A stretch of 47,904 nucleotides of DNA from Sphaerimonospora mesophila NBRC 14179 = JCM 3151 (GCA_001552515.1 BCRI01000049.1:1-47904), one strand, 5' to 3'. Shown: positions 9,982 to 19,711, counted from the first letter of the stretch. A program made the numbers and translations. Notes: generated by a model from the letters alone, not told the origin.

Positions 9982-11214
9982 TCACACTCCTGGTTCGCGG
10001 GGGGTGCCGCGCATGGTGACGGTGAGGGCGGTGCCCCGGCCGGGGGAGGACTCGACGGTGAACGTACCGCCCTCCTGCTCGACCCTGGCGCGCATCGAAC
10101 GCAGGCCGAACCCCGGTGATGCGTCCGAGGCGTCGTCGGCGCGGAAGCCGACGCCGTCGTCGGTGACGGTCAGCGCCACGTCGGCCTCGCAGTACCGGAG
10201 CAGGACCGCGACAGACGCGGCCGTCGCGTGCTTGCGCACGTTGGCCAGGGCCTCCTGGGCCGCCCGGAGGAGCACGACCTCGGTGCCCGGCGGCAACGGC
10301 TGGGAGGGGCCCTCGACCGCGAAGGAGGCCTCGACGTCCAGTTCCTCGCCGAGCCTGCCGGTGATCCGTCGCAGCGCCTCCTCCAGGGTCGACCCGTTCA
10401 GCGACGGCGGGCCGAGCTCCGCGATCAGGGCGCGCGCCTCGGCCAGGTTCTCCCGGGCGGTCTGGACGGCCAGCGTCAGGTGACGTGCCGGGTCGGCCTG
10501 GGCCTCGGCGGCCTGGATCAGCATGATGATGCTGGTGAATCCCTGGGCGAGGGTGTCGTGGATCTCCCCGGCCAGCCGGGCGCGTTCGGCCAGGGCGCCG
10601 CGCTCGGCGGACAGCCGGGCCACCTCGATGCGGCTGGCCCTGAGCTCCTCGATGAGGTGGGCGCGTTCCGCGCTCTGCCTGATGATCCGGGTGATCCACG
10701 GGCCGAAGATCAGCGCGAAGGTGACGCCGATCGCCGCCGTCACCATGAAGATCAGCAGCTCGGTCATGCTCGTTCCCCGATGAAGCATGAACTGCACGGC
10801 GGGTGCGAAGTTGATCAGGAGCACCGTGATGACCGCGGTGCGCGGACGAAGCATCATGAACGCCTGTGAGCAGAGCGCGAACAGTGTGAACATCGCGGCC
10901 TGGGACAGGACCGCCGCCGGGACGAAGGCCACGAGGATCAGCGCCCAGTAGAGCAGGCTGCGACGACTGTCGTCGTCGTCTCCCTCTTTGATCGCCGGGC
11001 GGCCGAGTAGCAGATAGGCGATGGTGCACAGGAGCAGCAGCGTGATCGACGTCGCCTTGGCCCAGGTCGGGACGTCCGAGTCCAGGGCCACGGAGAAGAC
11101 CGCCACGGCCAGGGAGACCGCGAAGAGCACCTCCCATCCCCGGAAGGCCTCCCAGGCGTGCGAGCCGGACGCCGCGGCGCCCGGCTCGTCTCCGGCGGTG
11201 CCGTACGGACTCAT
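9982..11214 (-). CDS. Sensor histidine kinase (HisKA_3 type)
   Basis: 410 aa. Five or six membrane helices span about residues 29-178. A linker coiled coil follows, then the HisKA_3 motif LAGEIHDTLAQGFTS (H219) and a HATPase_c domain with the N-box EALANVRKHA and DDGVGF. I chose the ATG at 11214, which overlaps the permease stop by 4 nt; an upstream in-frame start would lie inside the permease gene. The intact domain order contrasts with the frameshifted kinase at 6.7 kb. The signal sensed is unknown. Confidence 0.94.
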   Translation of the reverse strand: MSPYGTAGDEPGAAASGSHAWEAFRGWEVLFAVSLAVAVFSVALDSDVPTWAKATSITLLLLCTIAYLLLGRPAIKEGDDDDSRRSLLYWALILVAFVPAAVLSQAAMFTLFALCSQAFMMLRPRTAVITVLLINFAPAVQFMLHRGTSMTELLIFMVTAAIGVTFALIFGPWITRIIRQSAERAHLIEELRASRIEVARLSAERGALAERARLAGEIHDTLAQGFTSIIMLIQAAEAQADPARHLTLAVQTARENLAEARALIAELGPPSLNGSTLEEALRRITGRLGEELDVEASFAVEGPSQPLPPGTEVVLLRAAQEALANVRKHATAASVAVLLRYCEADVALTVTDDGVGFRADDASDASPGFGLRSMRARVEQEGGTFTVESSPGRGTALTVTMRGTPREPGV

Positions 11215-12062
11215 CCGTCGCGGCGGCCCTTCCAGCGGAACGTCGTCAGGCACAGCACAAGACCTCCGATGAGCCAGGCGGCGAGGACCAAGGCTACGCG
11301 GTCCAGTTCGTACGACTTCGTCAGCTCCAGGGCGGCCCCCGCATCGCCCAGGAAAACCGACCGGAAACCCTGGCACATCCACTTCAGCGGGAAGATCGAC
11401 GAAATGTCGATCAACCACGTGGGCAGCTGGGTGAACGGGATGAAGACCCCCGAGATGAACTGCAGCACGACGAACGGCATGCTGATCACGGCGGACGCGC
11501 TCTTGGCCGAACGGGGCAGGCTGCTGGCAGCCACGCCGAGCAGGGCCGCCCCCGACACGCCGAGCAGGAACACCCAGGAGAACGTCACCCAGCTCGACAC
11601 CGCCGACGGCAGCTCCAGGTCGTACATGTAGACGCCGATGGCGAGCAGGATCACGGTCTCCAGCGACGCGATGACCAGCACGTTGATCACCTTGCCGATG
11701 AAGTAGGCGGTACGCGGCATGGGCGTGCCCGCCAGCCGCTTCAGCGTGCCGTCGTCGCGATCGCCCGCGATGCCGATGCCGAGGTTCTGGAACCCGGCGC
11801 CCATCACGCCGGCGCCGATCAGACCGGCGGTGTAGAGCTGGGAGACGGTGATGCCGGTTCCCTCCATGTCGCCGGAGAAGATCGAGCCGAACAGGACGAG
11901 GAGAATGATCGGGAAGGAGAAGGTGAAGATGACGGCGTCCTTCTCACGGAAGAACGTCTTGTTCTCGATGGCGCCGCGGGCCAGGCCGAGTCTCAGCGTG
12001 GACGGCAGCGGGCGGGCGGCGGACGCCTTACGGGCGGTGGCGGACGTGGCGGTTTCTGTCAT
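11211..12062 (-). CDS. ABC-2 type transporter permease
   Basis: 283 aa with six predicted helices (first about 45-63). It has the ABC2_membrane pattern: a cytosolic N-terminus, GDRDDGTLKRLAGTPMPRTAYFIGK between helices 2 and 3, and FISGVFIPFTQLPTWL before the last loop. It begins 70 nt after the ATPase gene ends and overlaps the kinase gene by 4 nt, so all four genes are probably co-transcribed. This is the DrrB/DesK-associated exporter class; substrate not predictable. Confidence 0.93.
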   Translation of the reverse strand: MTETATSATARKASAARPLPSTLRLGLARGAIENKTFFREKDAVIFTFSFPIILLVLFGSIFSGDMEGTGITVSQLYTAGLIGAGVMGAGFQNLGIGIAGDRDDGTLKRLAGTPMPRTAYFIGKVINVLVIASLETVILLAIGVYMYDLELPSAVSSWVTFSWVFLLGVSGAALLGVAASSLPRSAKSASAVISMPFVVLQFISGVFIPFTQLPTWLIDISSIFPLKWMCQGFRSVFLGDAGAALELTKSYELDRVALVLAAWLIGGLVLCLTTFRWKGRRDG

Positions 12063-12131
12063 GGGATGCCTCAGGGGTCGGGGCGGAGGAGTTCGGATCG
12101 GGGAACCGAGTTCGCCCGGGTGGGATGCGGC

Positions 12132-12962
12132 TCAGGCGGAGGGCTCGATGAGCCGCAGGTAGATGTCCTCCAGCGTGGGCCGGATGACGGTGAGGCCGGG
12201 GATCTCGCCGTCGAACCGCCGGGAGAGCTCGAGCACGGTCTTGGTCGGGGTGTCGGTCTCCACCGAGCCGTCCGCCCAGGTCACCTGGGCCTTGGCGGTA
12301 TGCCGGCCGCCCAGCGTCGCCGGTGTGCCCTCGGCGACGATGCGGCCGCGCGCGATGACCGCGACCCGGTCGGCGAGCGCCTCGGCCTCGTCCAGGTAGT
12401 GCGTGGTCAGCACGATCGTCGTGCCGTCGTGGGCCAGGCCCTCGATCAGCTCCCAGAACTGCCGTCGCGCCTCCGGATCGAAGCCGGTGGTCGGTTCGTC
12501 GAGGAACAGCAGCTCGGGCGAGCCGATGATGCCGAGCGCGACGTCGACCCGCCTGCGCTGGCCCCCGGACAGCTGGCGGACCCGCTTGCCGGCGTTCTCG
12601 GTGAGCCCGACCTTGGCGATGACCTCGTCCGGATCATGCGGGTTGGGGTAATAACCGGCGAAATGCCGTACGGTCTCCCGGACGCTCAACTCGGCCGCGT
12701 CGTTTGCGGTCTGCAGGACGATGCCGACCCGCGACCGCCACTGCCTGGTCGGCCGGGCCGGGTCCACGCCGAGCACGCTGACCTCGCCGGAGTCCCGCGA
12801 GCGGTAGCCCTCCAGGATCTCGACCGTGGTCGACTTGCCCGCGCCGTTGGGGCCGAGGATGGCGAACACCTCGCCCTGCTCGATCTCCAGGTCGAGGCCC
12901 GCGACCGCTTGCGTGGCGCCGTACCGCTTGGTCAGCCCGCGCACTTCGATGGCGTTTGTCAT
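12132..12962 (-). CDS. ABC transporter ATP-binding protein (DrrA-like)
   Basis: 276 aa. Walker A GPNGAGKSTTVE, signature LSGGQRRRVDVA, Walker B LLFLDEPTTGFDP and H-loop LTTHYLDEAE are all present. A short C-terminal domain ends RPTLEDIYLRLIEPSA. First gene of the minus-strand exporter/two-component operon. The 137 nt upstream to the nucS stop hold the presumed promoter; I see no convincing -35/-10 pair. Confidence 0.94.
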   Translation of the reverse strand: MTNAIEVRGLTKRYGATQAVAGLDLEIEQGEVFAILGPNGAGKSTTVEILEGYRSRDSGEVSVLGVDPARPTRQWRSRVGIVLQTANDAAELSVRETVRHFAGYYPNPHDPDEVIAKVGLTENAGKRVRQLSGGQRRRVDVALGIIGSPELLFLDEPTTGFDPEARRQFWELIEGLAHDGTTIVLTTHYLDEAEALADRVAVIARGRIVAEGTPATLGGRHTAKAQVTWADGSVETDTPTKTVLELSRRFDGEIPGLTVIRPTLEDIYLRLIEPSA

Positions 12963-13099
12963 ACCTCAAGGGTCCGTGTCGTACGGCTCCCGCGAAACCA
13001 TCGGCCGAATGAATCTTGATGTCCTCCTATCGGTGGACATCGTGCGGCCCGCCGGCCTGTCCGCCCCGGGTGAGGGCCTGCCCGACCCGCCCGGTGAGG

Positions 13100-13771
13100 C
13101 TAGAAAAGGGTGTCGGTGCGTTCGATGCCGCGCAGGGCGTCGTAGTCGAGGATGACGCAGTCGATGCCCCGGTCGGCGGCCAGGACGCGAGCCTGCGGCC
13201 TGATCTCCTGGGCCGCGAAGATCCCCTTGACCGGCGCCAGGCGGGGATCACGGTTGAGCAGCTCCAGATAGCGGGTCAGCTGCTCGACGCCGTCGATCTC
13301 CCCACGTCGTTTGATTTCGACGGCGACGGTCCCGCCGAGCTCGTCGCGGCACAGGATGTCGACCGGTCCGATCGCCGTCATGTACTCCCGGCGGACCAGC
13401 GTCCAGCCCTCGCCCAGGGTGGTGATGTGCTCGGCGAGCAGCTCCTGCAGGTGCGCCTCGACCCCGTCCTTCCGCAGCCCGGGGTCGACGCCCAGCTCGT
13501 GGCTGTAGTCGTGCAGGATCTCCTCGATCGTCAGCACGAGCTTCTCGCCCGACTTGCCGTGGACGACCGACCAGGTGAGCACGCCGTCGATGGTCTCCTC
13601 ACGGAGCTTGCAGGGCGGGCTCATCCAGTTGAGCGGCTTGTACGCCCGGTCGTCAGCGTGCACGCTGACCGATCCGTCCGCCTTTATCAGGATCAGCCGG
13701 GGCGCCATCGGTAGATGGGCCGTCAGCCTTCCCACATAGTCCACACTGCACCGGGCGATGACGAGACGCAT
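13100..13771 (-). CDS. nucS: NucS/EndoMS mismatch-specific endonuclease
   Basis: 223 aa. Actinobacteria lack MutS/MutL, and NucS cleaves both strands at mismatches as the alternative repair route. The N-terminal DNA-binding/dimer domain begins [21 protein letters not shown]. The C-terminal RecB-like nuclease core has GPVDILCRD (D138) and VAVEIKRRG (E152, K154). The protein ends RTDTLF, a terminal LF compatible with a sliding-clamp contact (inference). It is divergent from the dehydrogenase at 13876, with 104 nt between starts. All catalytic residues are kept. Confidence 0.95.
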   Translation of the reverse strand: MRLVIARCSVDYVGRLTAHLPMAPRLILIKADGSVSVHADDRAYKPLNWMSPPCKLREETIDGVLTWSVVHGKSGEKLVLTIEEILHDYSHELGVDPGLRKDGVEAHLQELLAEHITTLGEGWTLVRREYMTAIGPVDILCRDELGGTVAVEIKRRGEIDGVEQLTRYLELLNRDPRLAPVKGIFAAQEIRPQARVLAADRGIDCVILDYDALRGIERTDTLF

Positions 13772-13875
13772 GGGGTACAGCCTGCCACGCCCGGCGGGGC
13801 GGACGAACCGTCTTCGGCCGAGCCCGCCCCACCTGGATTGCGGGTGCCGGGAGGCACTCTGGGAGACTTGCCGAC

Positions 13876-15384
13876 ATGATGCGGACGTTTGACACGGTCG
13901 GAGTCGTCGGGCTCGGGACGATGGGCGCCGGGATCGCGGAGGTGTTCGCCCGCTCCGGGCTGCGCGTGATCGGAGTCGAGACCGACGAGAACGCGCTGGC
14001 CAGGGGGCGTGGCCACCTGGAGAACTCGACGGGCAGGGCCGTCGCCCGGGGCAGGACGACCGCGGAGCAGCAGCGGGAGATCCTCGACCGGATCGTCTTC
14101 ACCACCTCCAGGGAGGATCTGGCCGACGCGGACCTCGTGGTCGAGGCCATCCCGGAGATCATGGAGTTCAAGCGCGGCCTGTTCGCCGACCTCGATCGCA
14201 TCTGCAAGCCGTCGGCCGTGCTGGCGACCAACACGTCCTCCCTGTCCGTCACCGCGATCGCCGCCACCACCTCCCGCCCGGGGCAGGTGATCGGCATGCA
14301 CTTCTTCAACCCCGCGCCGGTCATGCGGCTGGTCGAGGTGATCGAGACGGTCGTCACCGAGGAGGGGCTCGCCGCCGAGATCGCCGAGCTCGCCCGCCGG
14401 CTCGGCAAGACCCCCGTGGTCGCGGGCGACCGGGCCGGGTTCGTCGTCAACCGGCTGCTGCTCGGCTATCTCAACCACGCGTGCCATCTGCTCCAGTCGG
14501 GGCTGGCCGGCCGGGACGACATCGACACGGCGATGAAGCAGGGCGTGGGCCTGCCGATGGGGCCGTTCACGCTGCTCGACCTGATCGGCCTGGACACCTC
14601 CTACGAGGTGTGCGAGGTGCTGTTCGGAGAGAGCCGCGACCGCCGCCACGCCCCCGCGCCGATCCTGCGCGAGCTCGTGACCGCCGGACTGCTGGGCCGC
14701 AAGACCGGGCGCGGGTTCTACTCCTACACCGGCGAGGGTACGGCTCCCGCCCCCGAGGCCCTGTCGAAGCCGGCGATATCGCTGGTCGGCATCGTCGGCG
14801 GCGGGCCGGCCGCGGCGTCGTTCGTCTCCGGTCTCGACACCGCCGGATTCAAGGTCGTGATCGCCGAGGCGCCCGACCTCGGCCCGGTGGCCGGCGCCGA
14901 CCTCGTCATCGCGCTGTCGGACACCCCTGTCATCGAGCTCGCCGTACGGCTCCCGCGTCCCGAGCGGCTCGTCGGCCTGCACCTCGTGGGCGAGTCCGTG
15001 GCCGAGGTGGTGTCGACCGTGCTCACCTCCGATGAGGCGGTGACCGCGGTGTGCGATCTGGTGACCGTGCTGGGGCGGACCCCGGTGCGCTGCGCCGACC
15101 GGGCCGAGCTCGTGGTCAACGCGCTGCTCTACCCCTACCTCAACGACGCGGTGCGGATGCTGGAGTGCGGGTACGCGACCGCGGCGGACATCGACGCGGC
15201 GATGCGGCTCGGCTGCGGCTACCCCGCGGGGCCGTTCGAGATGCTGGACGGCATCGGTCTGGAGAAGGTCAGGGACGGCCTGCGCGCGCTCTACGCCGAA
15301 TATCGCGACCCCGCCTTCGCGCCCGCGCCCCTGCTGGATCAGCTCGTGACAGCCGGGGTGCCGAGCGTCCGGTCGGTCGGATAG
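13876..15384 (+). CDS. Tandem 3-hydroxyacyl-CoA dehydrogenase with an abnormal C-terminus
   Basis: 502 aa; oxidises 3-hydroxybutyryl-type CoA thioesters with NAD. Residues about 1-290 are a complete enzyme: Rossmann [40 protein letters not shown] and [11 protein letters not shown], ending [17 protein letters not shown] second, degenerate NAD domain (about 300-400) and a second C-terminal domain ([27 protein letters not shown]) follow. The second domain should close with [15 protein letters not shown] but reads [13 protein letters not shown] and stops. Its last 46 bp are antisense to the end of the iron ABC ATPase gene, which suggests a deletion or insertion junction. Confidence 0.9.
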   Translation: MMRTFDTVGVVGLGTMGAGIAEVFARSGLRVIGVETDENALARGRGHLENSTGRAVARGRTTAEQQREILDRIVFTTSREDLADADLVVEAIPEIMEFKRGLFADLDRICKPSAVLATNTSSLSVTAIAATTSRPGQVIGMHFFNPAPVMRLVEVIETVVTEEGLAAEIAELARRLGKTPVVAGDRAGFVVNRLLLGYLNHACHLLQSGLAGRDDIDTAMKQGVGLPMGPFTLLDLIGLDTSYEVCEVLFGESRDRRHAPAPILRELVTAGLLGRKTGRGFYSYTGEGTAPAPEALSKPAISLVGIVGGGPAAASFVSGLDTAGFKVVIAEAPDLGPVAGADLVIALSDTPVIELAVRLPRPERLVGLHLVGESVAEVVSTVLTSDEAVTAVCDLVTVLGRTPVRCADRAELVVNALLYPYLNDAVRMLECGYATAADIDAAMRLGCGYPAGPFEMLDGIGLEKVRDGLRALYAEYRDPAFAPAPLLDQLVTAGVPSVRSVG

Positions 15385-16430
15385 GCCAGGACGTCGCCGG
15401 TGACGGTGAGCCGGACCAGTTCGCCGAGCGCGGGCAGGTCCTGACCCAGGACCCGGGCGGTGACCTGCGGCCCGGTCGGCACGAGGTCCAGCCGTACGGC
15501 GGCGTCATGGCCGAAGAAGCTCACGCCGGCGACCCGCGCCTCGATTCCGGTGGCTTCGGAGGAGGGATGCAGCCGGATCTGCTCCGGACGGATCAGCACG
15601 GCGCCATGACGCGTCCCCGCCGATGCCTCGGCACCGCCGCCCGATTCGCGGAGCGGGAGGACGCCGAGGGCGCACTCGGCCTCGGCCTGTCGCAGGTCCG
15701 CCGGGAGGAGGACGGACTCTCCGACGAAGCCGGCGACCCCGGTGTCGCAGGGATACCGGTAGAGCGTTGCCGGGGAGTCGAGCTGGACGAGACGGCCCTG
15801 CCGCATCACGGCCACCTGGTCGGCGAGCGACAGCGCCTCGGCCTGGTCGTGGGTGACCAGTACGGCGGTGGCCGCGATCTCGCGGAGCGCCTGCACCACG
15901 GCCCGCCGGGTGCCCTCGCGCAGTCCGGCATCGAGGGAGGAGAAGGGCTCGTCCAGGAGGACGATCGACGGCCCGGGGGCCAGGGCGCGGGCCAGCGCGA
16001 CCCGCTGCTGCTGTCCGCCGGAGAGCTCGTGCGGGAACCTGGTGGCGAGCCGCCGGTCCAGGCCCACCAGGTCGAGCAGTTCGGGCACGCGCTCTCCGGC
16101 TTTACGTGCGGACCGGGGCAGCCCGAAGGTGATGTTGGCGGCCACGGTGAGGTGCGGGAAGAGCGCGCCCTCCTGGGCCACGTAACCCACCCGCCGCCGC
16201 TGCGGCGGTACGGAGCGTCCCGGAGAGAAGACCGTCTGGTCGCCGATGACGATGGCACCGGTGTCCGGGGCGGTGAAACCGGCGATCAGCCGCAGCAGGG
16301 TGGTCTTCCCGCAGCCGGAGGGCCCGAGCACGGCGATGAGGCTTCCCGCAGGGACGTGCAGGTCGACTCCTTCGAGCACCGGCGTGGTCCCGAAGGACTT
16401 GGTGACCCCGGTGATGGTCAGCGCTGTCAT
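15339..16430 (-). CDS. Ferric iron ABC transporter ATPase (FbpC-like)
   Basis: 363 aa. Walker A GPSGCGKTTLL, signature LSGGQQQRVALARAL, Walker B IVLLDEPFSSLD and VLVTHDQAEA are present, then a TOBE-like C-terminal domain (about 285-363). The ATG at 16430 overlaps the permease stop by 4 nt. Last gene of the fbpA-B-C-like operon. Its tail ...TLGTPAVTS is encoded antisense to the dehydrogenase C-terminus, so both proteins end in sequence shared by the overlap. Confidence 0.93.
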   Translation of the reverse strand: MTALTITGVTKSFGTTPVLEGVDLHVPAGSLIAVLGPSGCGKTTLLRLIAGFTAPDTGAIVIGDQTVFSPGRSVPPQRRRVGYVAQEGALFPHLTVAANITFGLPRSARKAGERVPELLDLVGLDRRLATRFPHELSGGQQQRVALARALAPGPSIVLLDEPFSSLDAGLREGTRRAVVQALREIAATAVLVTHDQAEALSLADQVAVMRQGRLVQLDSPATLYRYPCDTGVAGFVGESVLLPADLRQAEAECALGVLPLRESGGGAEASAGTRHGAVLIRPEQIRLHPSSEATGIEARVAGVSFFGHDAAVRLDLVPTGPQVTARVLGQDLPALGELVRLTVTGDVLAYPTDRTLGTPAVTS

Positions 16431-18085
16431 CCGCGTGCTCCTTCTTTCGCCTCTCGGTTTCTCGTCTCTCGGGTGAGCAGGTAGGTGGCCGGGGCCGAGA
16501 TCAGCACCATGAGGGCCGCGTAGGGAGCCGAGGCGGCGTAGGCGATGCTGTCGCTGTGGCTCCAGAACCGGGTCGCGAGCGTCTGGGTGCCGATGGGCGC
16601 GAGCAGCAGCGTCGCCGTCAGCTCGGTGACGATGGCGATGAAGACCAGGGCGGTTCCCGCGCCCAGGCCCGGTGCGATCAGCCGCAGCGTGACCCGACGG
16701 AAGGTGGCCAACCGTCCGGCGCCGAGGGCGTGCGCGACGTCCTCGAGCACCGGAGGCGCCTGGGCCAGTGCGGACCGGACGTTCACCATGGTCCTGGGCA
16801 GGAAGAGGATCGCGTAGGCCGTCAGCAGCAGCGCGGTCGTCTGGTAAAGCGCTGGGGTGAGCCGGATCGCGATCGTCACCAGCGCGAGCGCCACGACGAT
16901 GCCGGGCAGCGCGTTGCCGAAGTAGGTGCTGCGCTCCAGGATCATGCTGAGCCGCCCGGGGCGGCGGACGTACAGCCAGGCCACCGGCAGCGCGATGACC
17001 GTGGCGAGGACCGCGCCGGCGGCGCCCAGCCCGACCGAGGTCAGCGTGGTCGTGACCAGCGTCCCGATGGGGAAGGTCGAGGAGCTTCCCCTCGTCAGCC
17101 AGTAACCCAGGCTGCCCAGCGGCACGCCGAGCGCGAGCGCGATCAGCAGGCCCAGGCCGAGCAGTGTCGGAGTCGTGCCGCGGCCGAGCCGCGTACGCGG
17201 GGAGGGGCGGGCCGAACCGGCGCCCAGGCGGGCGTAGCGGGCCCGCCCACGGAGTCTGAGCTCGGCCAGGAGCAGTAGCAGGCACAGCAGCACCAGCACC
17301 CCGGCGAGCATGTTGGCGGCCGGGCCGTTGAACGTCGACTGGTACTGGTCGTAGATCGCCGTCGTGAAGGTGGGGAAGCGCAGCATCTGCAGCGCCCCGA
17401 ACTCCGCCAGCAGATGCAGGCTGATCAGCAGTGAGCCGCCGAGCAGGGCGGGCCGCAACTGGGGCAGGACGACCCGCAGGAAGGTCCGCCAGGGCGAGTG
17501 CCCGAGCGCGTGGGCGGACTCCTCCAGCGCCGGGTCGAGGCCGCGCAGTGCGGCGGCCACCGGAAGGTAGACGAGCGGGAAGTAGGAGAGCGTGACGATG
17601 AGCAGGGCCCCGCCGTACCCGGTGGCTCCGGGCATGAGCGACACCCAGCCGAAGCTGTTGACGAACGCGGGGATGGCCAGCGGGGCCACAAGCAGCACGT
17701 TCCACACCCGGCGGCCGGGCAGCGTGGACCGCTCGACCAGCCAGGCCGCACCGACTCCGATCACCGCGCAGAGCAGCACGCAGCCGGCCGCGAGCCGGAC
17801 GGTGTTCCACAGCAGTTCGCCCGTCCGCGGCCGGAAGACGAGCCGCGCCGCCTCCGCGGGGCCGATGCTCGCCGAGTAGGCGACGACGAATCCCAGCGGG
17901 ATCAGCGCGATCAGCGCCACGGACACCGCGGCGACCAGCATCAGCGGTGGATAGGACCGCTCCGTCTGACCTGTCCCCGTTCCGCGCTTTATGCGCTTCA
18001 TGTCGGGAAAGGGTACGGCGCGGCCCTCCCCGTTCACGCCGTGGGGGGCGCGCTCGGGGGAGGGCCGGATGGGTGCGCGGCGCAT
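16427..18085 (-). CDS. Ferric iron ABC transporter permease (FbpB-like, fused double domain)
   Basis: 552 aa from the first ATG; an ATG at 18001 gives 524 aa and may be the true start, though neither has a clear ribosome site. About 12 helices form two BPD_transp_1 modules. Each has an EAA-type loop: ESAHALGHSPWRTFLRVVLPQLRPALLG in the first half and EDVAHALGAGRLATFRRVTLRLIAPGLG in the second. This duplicated architecture is standard for ferric-iron and thiamine permeases. The gap to the binding-protein gene is 15 nt. Confidence 0.92.
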   Translation of the reverse strand: MRRAPIRPSPERAPHGVNGEGRAVPFPDMKRIKRGTGTGQTERSYPPLMLVAAVSVALIALIPLGFVVAYSASIGPAEAARLVFRPRTGELLWNTVRLAAGCVLLCAVIGVGAAWLVERSTLPGRRVWNVLLVAPLAIPAFVNSFGWVSLMPGATGYGGALLIVTLSYFPLVYLPVAAALRGLDPALEESAHALGHSPWRTFLRVVLPQLRPALLGGSLLISLHLLAEFGALQMLRFPTFTTAIYDQYQSTFNGPAANMLAGVLVLLCLLLLLAELRLRGRARYARLGAGSARPSPRTRLGRGTTPTLLGLGLLIALALGVPLGSLGYWLTRGSSSTFPIGTLVTTTLTSVGLGAAGAVLATVIALPVAWLYVRRPGRLSMILERSTYFGNALPGIVVALALVTIAIRLTPALYQTTALLLTAYAILFLPRTMVNVRSALAQAPPVLEDVAHALGAGRLATFRRVTLRLIAPGLGAGTALVFIAIVTELTATLLLAPIGTQTLATRFWSHSDSIAYAASAPYAALMVLISAPATYLLTRETRNREAKEGARG

Positions 18086-18100
18086 CTGGAGTCCGGGGTC

Positions 18101-19126
18101 TTAAAGCAGCCCGGCCTGCTGCATCAGCTCGACCACCTTGGGGCCGTTGAGCGTCGCGACGTCGATGGCGGGCGGGTCGAGCTCGCCGAGCGGCTTGAGC
18201 GCGGGGTTGGCGGGCACGTCGCTGGCGATGCTGTATTCCAGTGCCTTGCTGTCGGACAGGATCTGCTGGCCGTTCTTGCCGGTGAGATACTTCACCAGTT
18301 GCTGGGCCTGCGCCTGGTGCTTGCTGGACTTCAGCACGCCGGCGCCGGAGATGCTGACGAACGCGCCGGGGTCCTTGCCGCCGAAGAACTTCAGCTCCGT
18401 GTCGGCGCTGTTCGCCCCGGATTCCGCCCGGTCCTTGTACCAGTAGTAGTGGTAGATCACCCCGGTCTGGATCTCGCCGGCGTTCACCGCCTTCATGACG
18501 GCGCCGTTGCCCTGGTAGATCTTCGCGTTGGTCTTCAGGCCCTTGAGCCACTGCCCCGCGGCATCTTCGCCCTTCACCGCGACGACCGCGCTGACGATCG
18601 CCTGGAAGTCGGCGCCGCCGGCCGCGATGCCGACCTTGCCCTGCCATTCCGGCTTGGCGAGATCCATGATGGACGCGGGGAGCTGGTCGGGTGTCAGCGC
18701 CTTGGAGTTGTACGCGAGCACGGTCGCCCGGGCGGCGAAACCCACCCAATTGCGGCTCGACGGGATATATTGCGCCGGCACCTGGGCCAGGGTCGCGTCG
18801 TCGACCTTCGCGAACCCCTGGTTGTTGTCCACCAGCACCATGGCGGGCGAGTTCTCGGTCAGGAACACGTCGGCGGGTGAGGCGTCACCCTCCTGGACGA
18901 GCTGGTTCGCCAGCTCGAAGTCCTTCCCGGAACGGATGTCGACCTGGATGCCGGTCTCCTTGGTGAAGCCCGCCACCATGGCCTCGACAAGGTCGTCGTG
19001 CTGGGCGTTGTACAGCGTGAGCGTCCCGGCATCCGACTCCGCGGAGTCGTTCCCACAGGCCGCCGTCAATATGGTGAGCGCGGCGATCCCTGCCATGACC
19101 GGAGCCAGTCGCCTCAAACGTCGCAT
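18101..19126 (-). CDS. Ferric iron ABC transporter substrate-binding lipoprotein (FbpA-like)
   Basis: 341 aa. A signal peptide with lipobox-like LTAAC places the lipidated Cys at residue 24. The mature part begins with the LTLYNAQHDDLVEAMVAGFTKETGI fold start of iron-binding proteins of the transferrin-like class. The paired tyrosines of YHYYWYKD (about 224-231) are the usual Fe(III) ligands. First gene of the operon; an iron box lies 54 nt upstream of its start, so expression should rise on iron starvation. Confidence 0.94.
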   Translation of the reverse strand: MRRLRRLAPVMAGIAALTILTAACGNDSAESDAGTLTLYNAQHDDLVEAMVAGFTKETGIQVDIRSGKDFELANQLVQEGDASPADVFLTENSPAMVLVDNNQGFAKVDDATLAQVPAQYIPSSRNWVGFAARATVLAYNSKALTPDQLPASIMDLAKPEWQGKVGIAAGGADFQAIVSAVVAVKGEDAAGQWLKGLKTNAKIYQGNGAVMKAVNAGEIQTGVIYHYYWYKDRAESGANSADTELKFFGGKDPGAFVSISGAGVLKSSKHQAQAQQLVKYLTGKNGQQILSDSKALEYSIASDVPANPALKPLGELDPPAIDVATLNGPKVVELMQQAGLL

Positions 19127-19179
19127 CGCTTTCTTGCCTCTCGGGAGGAGGGCATCGGCCGGAGCAGCCGATCAATATC

Positions 19180-19198
19180 TTAGGTAAGGCATACCTTA
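19180..19198. promoter_or_regulatory. Iron box (DmdR1/IdeR-type operator)
   Basis: TTAGGTAAGGCATACCTTA closely matches the actinobacterial 19-bp consensus TTAGGTTAGSCTAACCTAA, differing at four positions, mostly in the right half. It precedes the iron transporter operon on the minus strand and overlaps a TAAGAT that could be the -10. Iron-loaded DmdR1/IdeR would repress the operon. Confidence 0.85.
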
Positions 19199-19337
19199 TA
19201 CACGGTCTGGTGGGAAGGGCGACGGGGGTCCCGGGAAGATTAGGAACGGCCCAATGGGCACCGGAACCCCTGGGTCCGGAACAATGAGGACCGAATCGCC
19301 GTTCCCCCGCAGATGAAGCTCCCCGAGGATCGTTACC

Positions 19338-19655
19338 ATGAGCCCCCGCCGTGCCAGACGCCGTGACCCGTTCCAGCGCCGGGACGGGCGCGGTGCCGTA
19401 CGGCCGATAACCTCGGTGCCGGGGGTGGACCGGGTCGAGTCCGCTTCCGACGGCGACTGGGTCGTACGGGACGTGCCGGGCGCGGCCCCGGCCAGGACCT
19501 ACCGGTGCCCGGGATGCGAGCAGGAGATCCGGCCCGGCCTGCCGCATATCGTGAGCTGGCCCGCCTGGCCGGGCGGCGAGGAGGAGCGGCGGCACTGGCA
19601 CACCGCGTGCTGGCGCAACCGGATCAACCGCGGCCCGGGGCGCAGCCGATATTGA
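19338..19655 (+). CDS. Small zinc-ribbon-like conserved actinobacterial protein
   Basis: 105 aa. A basic disordered N-terminus (about 1-20) precedes a core with potential zinc ligands YRCPGCEQEI (about 55-64) and HWHTACW (about 86-92), spaced by a Pro/Trp-rich SWPAWPGG loop. Related proteins in streptomycetes are sometimes labelled ATP/GTP-binding without evidence. ATG follows GAGGA. It stands alone between the iron operon (divergent) and a hydrolase gene 56 nt downstream. Confidence 0.7.
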   Translation: MSPRRARRRDPFQRRDGRGAVRPITSVPGVDRVESASDGDWVVRDVPGAAPARTYRCPGCEQEIRPGLPHIVSWPAWPGGEEERRHWHTACWRNRINRGPGRSRY

Positions 19656-19711
19656 ACGGCCGTCACTGAGCAGGCGAAATCCACCGGAACATCAGGCAAG
19701 GGGTTAATCGC

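Noticed and set aside
16431-18749. Upstream extension of the FbpC frame through the permease and binding-protein genes
   Set aside because: The frame is open only because of GC bias; the ATG at 16430 gives a normal ATPase N-terminus and the other frames encode recognised proteins.
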